A stretch of 64,000 nucleotides of DNA from Setophaga petechia (taxonomy: Eukaryota; Chordata; Aves; Passeriformes; Parulidae). Each line of letters begins with the position of its first letter. Position 1 is the stretch's first letter. The translations under genes and the position numbers were made by a program. Location of the stretch: the NCBI GenBank assembly GCA_024362935.1, contig JANCRA010000032.1:6251001-6315000 (forward strand). Direction: 5' to 3'. Positions 50,874-61,175 of this stretch are shown piece by piece. Below the pieces are notes generated by a model. The model was not told the origin of the DNA and did no database searches. It saw only the letters and a list, made by a program, of their open reading frames with translations.

Positions 50874-51337
50874 TGTGCACTGTGCTCTCTGGATAGTAGT
50901 TGTAGCTACAGGGGACATTGGTGCTCCTCCCTGAATGAGGAAGAAGCACTGCTGTCCAGGGAGGTTTTAAACACTCACCTGGAAGCTGCTGATGAGTGTA
51001 CAACTCCTTACTCAGATGACAAACCAGGAAAATAAGACTTCTTCCAGGACAACAGCAAATTAGGGATATCACTAACATGTTCAGGGCCAGCCTAAAAGGT
51101 GATCCACCAGGACTGGGGTCTCAGGCTGCCCTTATTCCAAAACAACACTCAGAAGATCTTTGGCTGAAACGGGATTGCTGTGTGGAGTCACAGCTGACAG
51201 GTGTGAGGCACAAAGGAAGGAGCAGGAAATGTACAGTAAGACCAGACACAGTCCATGTTGGTGCATTGTGCCAAGAGCCTCCCTGTGACACCCCTGCCAC
51301 TGCTTGAAGGAGATCTACACACCCTGATAAGTCATGC
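50874..51337. other. Unidentified segment before the CpG-rich LTR
   Basis: Moderate GC content and overlapping short ORFs on both strands; no recognisable domain or repeat. Confidence 0.45.
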
Positions 51338-52018
51338 TGTTGTTATAAATTATCAAATCGATAGCCAAATTTATGAAAAAAAATTTAACAACGATTCATT
51401 GGGTCAATTACAAAAAAACAGAATTTCGAGCAACCACCACAATCAAGACAGCGTCAGTCCTGGGAACCAGCGCGGGGTGAACCAGCGCGGGGTGAAACCA
51501 GAAGACAGTGACGGCTTTCCCGCAAAGGTTCACCCCGAGGGGCTCCAGCGTCCAGCTTATATACAGTTTATTCTGCCTGAGGCACAGATGGCCACATCTT
51601 TCTATTCACTTCTTCGAATGCAAATCCATTTCTATACATATGTTGAAATAGACAAAGACAAGTCTCAGTTTGCAGACAGAAGTCTGGGCACACAGGAGAA
51701 GTTTGTTTTCACATATAATAAGTTGGTATCGTTCCTGAGTACCCAGATGCAATCAGGACGAGTCTGAATCTCATTAAATTCTTGGGACACTGCAATTAAT
51801 CATGGACCAGGAAGGCACCTCATGTTATCTCCCAGGTGCAGAGACAAGGAAATCATCACTGATAGTCCAGGAAGGTCCCATTCAGACCTTAAACAGGCCT
51901 GATGCTATCTCGATGCTGCCAGGAATTAGTTACAATTTGAATAGAGCTCTGTTCCTGGCTGGGGAGGTTGAAACATAATTTCTACAATATTTTATACCCT
52001 CACATATATATTTATACA
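51338..52018 (-). mobile_element. CpG-rich LTR-like element, minus strand
   Basis: In minus orientation the element ends GATAATTTATAACAACA and carries TATATAAGCTGG at 51552-51563, followed by a GC-rich block (51430-51560) with many intact CpGs. This layout (U3, TATA, CpG-rich leader, AT-rich U5 ending in CA) suits a retroviral LTR. AATAAA on the minus strand occurs at 51567-51572. The left plus-strand end at TGTTGTTATAAAT seems firm. The right end is unclear: TCTACA at 51986 or TATACA at 52018. With the latter, CATG occurs one base outside each end (51333-51336 and 52020-52023), a possible 4-bp duplication. I do not recognise the family. The 170-codon ORF across it is not supported as a gene. 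Confidence 0.6.
51466..51495. repeat. Two identical 15-bp tandem units in the LTR-like element
   Basis: ACCAGCGCGGGGTGA occurs twice without a spacer. Each unit carries two CpGs. Confidence 0.95.
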
Positions 52019-55000
52019 GCATGAATTAACTCCATTACATATCACACTGTCAAATCAAATGTACAAGCGTTTTTTTGCTAAAGGAAGAAAACAATGGGTA
52101 CATACCTTACTCCTCTTGGATTCCTATTTCAGTCCATGCATATGCGTATAGTAATAAATCAATAAAATCTGAGAATCTTTGACTGTAATATCCCACCCAT
52201 TTATGTCATATCCTTTAGAGCTGAATGACTAACTGCTGGACTCCTGAATATGCATGGGTGACTGTTGGATTTTTGGCAAAGGTTGGAGTTTCCTGGGTTT
52301 CCAACTGGTCATGAAAAACTTCTCAAGTTTATTTCAGTTTGCTACACTGTGATACAGGAGGTGTTAAATGTCCTGTATGACCAATGACAGAATTGATGTT
52401 ATTGAGTCTGTTCTGCTCTCTGCAAAGACTTTAATACCTTGTACTGTCAATATACTGACAACAATAAAGCCTATTTGCTTTTATTAGGTGAAAGACTGAA
52501 GCCAAAATGCAGCACGTACCAGACCAGCTGTGATGGGGTCAGGTTCAGATCAGTCTGCAATCTGACTACCCTTGGCTGCTTTGGTTCCACCTGATTAATG
52601 CTAAGCCACCCAAGGCAGTGAAGTCTTCACACACATTCATCAATTGTTTGTTTAAATATCCCAGTTCATCCAGGAAAACAAAGTTATCCAAAATATAGCA
52701 GAAGGCTGAGGTGATTGCTATACCAGAAATGTTTTTGGGCAATTAGGTATCAGACAACATCTCTTCTGAGTTCTTTTGCAAATTCCTACGGCAGCCAGTC
52801 TCTGGGAGGTGCAGCGTCTGGGCCAAACCTGGGCTCCAGGTGCTCGTTCAGGACACTGCACTTCCCAGAGTCTCTGCAGGCTTCCTCAGCTCTGCTATCT
52901 CATAGACACCTCTCTGTTGAGGTGCAGGGAAAGCTCACAGGCTGTCCCACAGCACTGCTCCCTGCTGCTTCAGCAAAGAACCCTGTGTGCTGTTGTCCAT
53001 CCAGAAACTACTTCAGCTTCTGTTTGCTTGGAAAAACTACCTCTTTGCAATATTTTACTAGAGATTACTTTAGTTACATTATAAAGTGCACTAGATTTCT
53101 TTTCAAACTGTAGCTAGCTGGAAATTCAAGATTCCTGGTGCAGAAAATATCTCAACATTAGCTTCTTTAGCCACTAGATCAATTTTCCATTTAATGCGGA
53201 ATAACTTATGTCACTTGGTGGTCTTTAGGGACCTTTTCATAATAAACCACTTGACAAGTGAGGCAAGTAAGCTTTGCAAGATTTATAATTGATCACTGGT
53301 GCTATTGTAGACATGATGGAAATACCATATATAACACAAATATTTTCTAACAAAAAAATATTATTGCTTCATAATCAGGTGTAGGTGTTAGTCTCTGATT
53401 TGGCATCACTTCGGCATAATGAGCCTGTGGTTCTGCATCTACAGAATATAAAAATAATGATGTTTTTATAAGGGTTCCAGACATCTTGCCTGTATATGAA
53501 ATGTAAATACTGTGTTCAATCTTCAGCCCTTGAAATTGGGTGTGAAGGAGGGATTCTGTTTGGGCGTAAATACAGGCAAAGCTTTATTTGTGGGCTCTAT
53601 TCCTATGGAAGTGCAGCTGTTCAAATGCTCTTGGTACCCAACAAAGACAGCATTGTTCTGTGCAAACACGCTTGCGGAGTCGGTGGGGCTCTGGCCAGCT
53701 GTAGGTGGGACGACAGCAACAGCAAGGGACTGTCACTCAGTGATGCCTGGTGGCTTCTGACAGTGACAACAGACCGTGTCTGGCCAGGGGTGTGAGCAGC
53801 AGGCAAGGCACACCTCGCTCAGACACAGCATGGGCTGTGGGCAGGCACTGTCACTCACACAGGCAGCAAAGAGAGGCTTGCAATGATACCAGCTGAGGTA
53901 CATGGCTGGTGTGGCCTCTGAGCCCTGACCAGTATCACTTTAGTAGTCATGCTATTACACCAATTATTGGTTCAAGGCAATAAACCACATTTTTTAGCAA
54001 CTGGGCTTGGGTGCCCCTACAAGATTACTGATACTCACACACTCAGACCCTCATTCAGACTCCATTTTCTCTGATGCTTCTGATGACATGCTCTTCACCT
54101 GGTCAAAAAATGGCAAAATTTGGGGACAATACATTGATTTAGCAAGAGGTGCTAAATCAAATCAAATCAAATTTGGCATGGAGTACAATGTACAGTCCAG
54201 CTTGGTCTGTTTTTATTCATACATGAATTTCAGAAAATAAACCACAGGAAAGAAAACTTGTTGTTTTCCACAACAAGGAGTCTCAGTCAAGCTGGCTAAT
54301 CCTGGTCCTTGAGAAGCTGTTCAGATTGAAGAATTTCCTACAGACACAGACACAGACAGCAGGACAGACAGAAAATGTCATTATTTCACCATAAAATTTG
54401 TAATCATGCAGTATTTTCTTAATGATTAAATTTTCACTAAAATAGCAAGAAACTATGAAACAATATTATATAGTAGCACTATATATCTATATATGCTATC
54501 AGAAATTTCAATAGAAAACTATAAATCCTCCCATTTTGAGGTATAGGACTAATACTAGTGAGGGGAAATTAATAGGTTATGGCAAAATGCTAGCAAGGAT
54601 TTTTTGCCCATTTATTGGGAATATTCACCATTTTCTGAGAAATAATATCAGGCTAGATGGATCACTGGATCACTAATAGAATCTGTGCTGATAACAGTCA
54701 TGTACCTGCACAAAAAACAAAGAAGAAAAAAAGGCGCTTTGTTTGAGGATAACATTCGATTTCCAAGAAAGTCTTCCTTTGTATTCACTTGTATAGTTAT
54801 TGAGTCTGCACCAGGAGAACATCAAGATTAACAGCATTTCCCTGGAGCTTGGCTAAGGCTATATACAACTCCAGTCTGTAAGAATGATAGTTGAGAGGTT
54901 TTATTTCTTTGATTGATTATTTCTTTGTTTTCTGGAGACACGTGGAATAAAGCACACTGACACTGTCCCTCTGTCTTTCTTCCAGGAGTGGTTAGATTTC

Positions 55001-58000
55001 ACCTGGAACTTTGAATCTGCTACTGTCTTTGAAGTAAGTAATTTATTCTTTGAGTTCATTTGACTCTTCCTCTCACCTTGAGGTTCTGAGTGCCCTGTTT
55101 GTAGCCTGCACCAACCTGCCATCATATTGGCAGTATGAGGAAAAACATTTATTAGGAGAGGAGCAAAGGACACAGAATAAAATTAATTTGATCCACTCTC
55201 TAAAATGATGACATTTTAAGAGAAATAGCTTAAGCAAGGGATTGCATGAACATGATGCCCTCTTCAGTACTTCATGTATGAGTTCCAATGGGGATTGTCT
55301 TGCTGCAGCCAAGGACAGAATGGCTGCTTTGCCTTTTGGCTGCTGCTATCTCAGTATCACATCCAGAGCCTATGCCACACAGCTCAGCTCCCTCCCCCAT
55401 ATTTTTATTTCTCCCTTTTCCATCATCCTTTCATTACAAAAAATTAAAAGAGTACGCTGTAAGGTCAATTGTCTCTGTTGATATTTGTTGCAATGCCTAT
55501 GTAGAAGGAAATACAGAATAAAGGCTGGGATTTATTTTTTCTGTGTCTCCTATTAGTTTCAGTCAAGATCAGCCAAAACACCTTCAATGATGTCAAGGCA
55601 CAAAGTTGAAATTACAAGTTGATGTTTTAAACATGGCTTATTTTACTAATTTGGACTGCCTGAGGTTTTGCGAATTTCCTTAGTTCTTTTGGTTGGTGTA
55701 TCTGTAGATAAACCAACTGTCCTCTGCTAGGAGTGCCTCATGCTTCAGGAGAAACACTGTGATCAACACTATGAAACTCACAACCTGTATCACTTTTTTT
55801 TTTAGCTGAAATTAGGTTTAGTGGCTTCATATTTGGAACAGAATGATATGGTTTTTATAAAATAAAATTAAAGACATAGGAAATAAGTTTACTCACGCAT
55901 ACACACAAACTGATGGGACTGGAGAACATGCAATGACAATGGGAAGAACTCCCTGCTGCCTCATGCCCTATCTAAAATGTCACACACACACAAATGAGGC
56001 AAACCATCTTCTATTATTTTACAGCAGAGAGTGTTTTACTTATGAAGGAAATGTACAACTTAAAAACAAAAAAAGAAATCTTGCTGCTACATGTTCATGC
56101 AAGCCAACAACAATTAGTTTGCTTCAACCTTGAGGTTTTGTTCCTCAGACTTCCTAGATTATGTAAGTCAATTATCAGGTGCAGATTTAGACATTTGTCA
56201 TTTAGGACTGTAACGTGAGGAGCACAGGACTACAGTGTAGCTACATTACCATGACCCCAGTTCTGCAATAAGACATCATCGTGGTACTGTGCAAGACCTT
56301 ACCCAAGGGGAGCTGACTGCAGACCTAAGACCTAAATTTACCTAGGAGAACTGGTAGCAGTGATGAGGTCCTGATGAAAATACTTAAGCAAAAACCTCTG
56401 TTTCTCTGAATTTTCTGATTAAACAATTATTTGAATTTTGATTGAATTTATAACAAAGATAACTTTCCTCTCATGAAAAGTCTAGGTTGTATTAATGATG
56501 TCCATGCATACTTGGTCTTTTTTGCCTTTATATAGAATCCCTAAAGCTCTGGACAGTGCTAGTTTGTCACCCGCAGATGAGCAGGGAAATGAATGTGCAT
56601 TCGACTCATGGAGAGACTGATGTTCTCTCACCAGCTCATACATGCACCAGGTGTCTCCTATGTGATGGGTACTTTGGCCTAGTTGCTATTAGGTTTAAAG
56701 AATTTGAATAAAAATACATCCTTGACAAAGAGAAGGGCACATCCAGGACCTGGAGGAAATGTGCCTGGGATCAGAAGTCCTTGTGCTGTGAGGCTAAAGA
56801 GTAGAGTGGGTAGCCCAAAGGGAGATGTGGGCAGGGTAGTCTCCAGTGGATAATGATGAACTTTCAGGCTGCCCTGTCACATCCTACATGTGTTGGATAT
56901 AATAAGGGGATTTTTATTTGCTACATGGACAATATTGTTGATTATCATTGGCTTTCCAGATTTAATTCCATGTCCCCTTCCATTCTCCACCTTCGATAAT
57001 GTTTTCTTTGTTTCATAGATGTGGTGCTGTTACAGACTAAACTTGGTGTATGCTAGGAGGAAGTATTATATGACAAAAAATATTTAATTCCCCAGGGACC
57101 TGGTTGAAAAACCAATCCAATACTCTTTGTTACTTATACAAGAAAGAATCTCTAGAAAATTAAATAGGCTTTTTTTTCTTGCCAGAAGTACCTGAAAAAA
57201 AGTTTCAAAAGGGTTCTTCTTCTCATTCATTTGTCAGTGGAAAGATACTTCATTATTGCTTTTGTTAGCATCATTATCATAATGAAATCTGAATAATTAT
57301 AATAATATATTTCAGCAAAATAAAAATGCTGAAAGGAATGAAATGGTAAAAAACCTAGTGTTTTTTTTCCTTTGCATAATGTGAAAGTAATATGAATCAC
57401 ATATATTTACTTTTCCAAAGCAACTTCTATTAGTATACTAAAAACACTGGATAAGTTGCTTCCCAAATAACCTTCTCAGCCCAATATCTAATGGGAAAAT
57501 AAACCCTGATTCACCCAAGATTCATAAAATGAGCCAATCATAAAATGGCAAGTCTGTGCCAAGTTCGTTATCTGATCCGCTGACTTTTTCACAACAATCA
57601 GCTTATTTATAATCTAGTGATGCATATCAGCTGCCAAAAGTAGCATACAGTAGTATTAAACTACTTTTACAGAAAAAAACCCCACCATTTGTATAACGTT
57701 AGTGAGATTCCATTTGTGTGTTCCTGACAAATGGCTCCCCTGCAGTTGTCTAAGCATTAAGTTTCCAGACAAGACCCATTTATTGCTTCATTTATTGACA
57801 TGCAATGCAAGTTATAGACTAAGTATCATATCAGTGAATCTAAATCAGTAATTTGCACTGTTCTTAGAGACATAATGTCTGGAGAGTCTAAAACTAAACT
57901 AACTCCAGGAGATGTTTATGAGTATTGTGAATGAGGGATAAAAAACCCACCCATGAGCGATAACTTGATGATGGGATTTTAATTTAATTTGAAGTAATGC

Positions 58001-60964
58001 AACCAAACTGCATGAGAGGAAGGAATGGAGGGAACAATCAAGTCTCTTAACCAACACTATTTTATCCTGCCATTAAATTGTTATAATTACCCAGTATTTG
58101 ACCAGATGGCAAGTCATTTCTAAAGTCAGACCAGGTGTTCAAGATGCAGAGATAATCACAAAGCTGATGACTGTGGTGAAACTAATTAAAAAGTGTGTTG
58201 CAGTGGCACAGTGGTGCTGTGGAGCAAGAGAATGACCAAAAATAACATGATAGAAAAATTCTGAAGTACTACTACAAAAATTATTTGGAAAACAGTAAGC
58301 AAAACCAAACAGAATTTAATTAATTTGAATGATCAGGTTCAGAGAAACACTCTAATAAACTATTAGATAATATAATCTATTATGGGGTTTCTGGGATTTT
58401 GTTTCTGTTTTCTAACACAAATAGGAAGACAGAAGTGAAAGGCAGAGCTAATAAAGATGAAAAGTGTCAACCCAATCAGAAGGGCAAAACACGGGCACAG
58501 ATGCACATCAAAATGAAATATGAGCACAGAAAGTCCTTTTCATGCAGATGAACGCTGATTACATGGCCACAGCTGGAAATTAGAGAGAGCTTTATTCATT
58601 AAAGACTGACTATCTTCAATTAGGCTTTCCTTTCATGACAAAACAACAGAGTAGCAAAGAAATGAGTTGCCATGCTGTGCCTGCAGTTCCCCAGAATACA
58701 CTGCCCTGCAGCCAGCACACTTCTGCTTAATACACCCCTTCACCTTTCTGGGACCAAAAATCAATTCAGACATGAAAGAAAATGCATTTAACTGGCAGGC
58801 AGGGGAGAAAGCAAACTTTCAACACACATAAACACCCCACAACACAAAGAAGGAAATCAAACTGTTTTATTGCCAGCTGGGTGCGCACAAGTCTACCCTG
58901 CCAGCTCTGTACTTCGTGATCTTCTCTGGCTGCTATAAAATGCAGGTGTGAATGCTCATGCTGTGCCCTTGGCCCTGAGGAGATCACTAATAGGCCCCGT
59001 GCTATGTCCATGCAAGAAGCCTGATGCTAAGGGGGCCTGGGCACAAGTAAAAGCTGAGATCTATTAAAGCCAGCTCTTCATGAGGTTTTCCACTGAAGAA
59101 ATGGGGGTGGTCACTGCTGCCCAGCTGGTCAGCCTTGGCAGAAGGGCTGCTCCTCTCTGTGCTCTTCCAACCTGCTCCAAAGTCTGTGGATGCCCACAGG
59201 GGAGGAGGGTTCAAACATCAGCAGGCTGATATTTGGCAGGATTTAAAGTCCTCATCTTCAATAAGCATTTTTGCCATTTGCCAAAAATGATGAAAATTAT
59301 ATGCACTCCTTCACTGCGTGGCTGCCACATTGTGCTGATGATGTATTTTGGCACAGCCGCATGAGGAGCTTTTGTTAGCAATAGCAATTAGATGTCAGAG
59401 TCTCTCTGCTGCTTGGCTTTTATCTCTGGGAGAACTTTCAGATGTGTGAGCTGACCTTTGGGCAAGGATGCTCAGAGCATTTTCATTTTCCTCAAGCCCT
59501 CCATCATTACAGAGAGTTTCTCCTTGTTGCATTTGTCTTTGCCTGCAGAAAGGTGGAAATGTATTGGTGCAGAGGTGCTATGATTTGCAATAGGAATAGG
59601 TAGCAGATGGAGTAGATAAATCTGTTGGTAGTCTGATTAATTCTGCCAGTAAGAATTTTGCACTCACATTAGTTCTAGCAATAGCATATTGTTGGCCTCT
59701 CTCTTGATTAAGGCTACAGACTGCAGGAGCCCTGCTGCTGCAATCAAATGTTTCTTCGTACCTTCTCCAGAAACCAAAAAGGATCAGTAAGACTGTTAAT
59801 GGCTGTGAAAAAATTATACCTGTTGTATCTTGCCTAGTCATTGATGTCCACATTGCTAAAGCATTATCTCACTATACTTTTCATCAGTTCTCCAGTTGAC
59901 TCAAAAACACAAGACTCATTTTTAATCTCTTCCTTTTTTTCTTTTTCTTTTTCTTTTCTTTTTTTCTTTTTTTTGATCCTATATTTTGGAACTTTTCAGC
60001 CAACTCTTGTTGTGACACTGATGTTGGGAAGACATTTCCCTCACCACTGGAATGAGAAAAATAAAGGCCCATAATTGGAAACAGGAGTGCAGACCCTAGA
60101 TAACAGTGCAAGTCTATGGAACACTGTTTACCCAACTGAAAATACAGCTGCATTCATTCCAGCGGTGGCTCCTTAATACAGAACATACACTGCAGGGCAT
60201 GAGGTTTTCCAAGTATTTTTAACCTCTTAGAAAACTGGTATTCTAGCACAAATGTCTCAAGGCATTTCATATTCAGTGCTTTGCAGTTTCCAATGGATAT
60301 TTTTCTAGGGGCAATTGTAAATAAGTAGACCAAGGACTGCACCTTCTGTGAAAGCTGGTGCAGGCACAGTGTTGTTTACTATTATGGTTATTATTAACAA
60401 GTGCATAATTTCCTGCACCAGCTGTTGTTTCTATGCTGTCTTCTTGCTGCCATACTTGCCCTGTGTTTCAACTAGCAGGGAAACTGCTATTTTTCAGAAT
60501 ACGGCAAATAAAGATAGGTTAAAGGAACTTGGAAATAAAAGCTCATATACAAATTCAATAAGGACACCACAGGATTGAGGTAAGCACACTGCTAGGGAAG
60601 AAGAAACTTTGCTCTTAATCTACAGATTTTTAGTTACAAATTAGAGCACACGTATTTGACCCTCTGACCTAATGTTCACGTTTATACTGACCTACATGCA
60701 GAGGTCTTTAAGAACCATGCAATCAATTTTAAGTGTTCAATATGCCTTGCTACCTGCTCACATTTGCACACAGAATTGATGGAAAGGCCCTTTTCCCCCT
60801 GGCTCTGCCATACAATGTCCTCTGCTGGCAGGTGACACTGCAGAATGGAGGAAGACTGGGTTAAAATCTGCTGCTTTCCGTGCCCAGGAGAAAGCTGGTA
60901 TAAATCTGTTTCCCCCAAATCAGGCATGTGCCTTGGCTGTTAAGCATAAAAAGAAAGAAGCTAA
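52019..60964. other. Long unique AT-rich interval, no gene seen
   Basis: Contains a GC- and CpG-enriched patch at about 53660-53900, a short AAATC repeat at 54154-54172, a CAGACA-rich stretch near 54341 and a polypyrimidine run at 59926-59974. ORFs are up to 132 codons (52715-53113) without a recognisable domain. No RNA gene or known transposon was identified. Confidence 0.5.
59926..59974. repeat. 49-base polypyrimidine (CTTTTT-type) tract
   Basis: Pure C/T on the plus strand, with irregular CTTTTT and CTTTTTTT units. It gives Phe/Ser- or Lys-rich frames that are not genes. Confidence 0.9.
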
Positions 60965-61175
60965 AGAGAAGAAATAAAGGGAGAGAAAAAGAAGGTCAAG
61001 TGTTTCTTCTTTCATTAATGACATCTGACCATTTCCTTGTATTAGTAATATGCAAAAATGAAAATCTCTGACTTTAACCTGATACATGACATGCCTGTAG
61101 GAGTCCTTTCTGTTGTCTTTCACAGCTGTGTTCAGCCTCAGATGGGCTTTGGCTTTCCAGACCTCAACCCAAGGG
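60965..61175 (-). pseudogene. CR1 LINE ORF2 relic, minus strand
   Basis: The minus-strand frame (start codon at 61252) translates from about residue 31 as KAKAHLRLNTAVKDNRKDSY, then RHVMYQVK, and after a gap GNGQMSLMKEE. CR1 ORF2 has, between its endonuclease and reverse transcriptase domains, a run of the type AKAQLE...VKDNKK.FYRYV...G.LVT.DEEKAE..N.FF (remembered family pattern). The order, spacing and key residues (Val-Lys-Asp-Asn-Arg-Lys, the Tyr that follows, the Lys-Glu-Glu pair) agree. No endonuclease or reverse transcriptase catalytic part is visible nearby, so this is a decayed coding fragment. The rest of that 110-codon ORF, including its hydrophobic end, is chance extension. Confidence 0.7.

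Noticed and set aside
51255..51767. 170-codon plus-strand ORF
   Set aside because: It crosses the boundary of the LTR-like element and has no domain. It includes the translated 15-bp duplication.
55978..55991. Short CA repeat
   Set aside because: Only about six units; too short to be notable.
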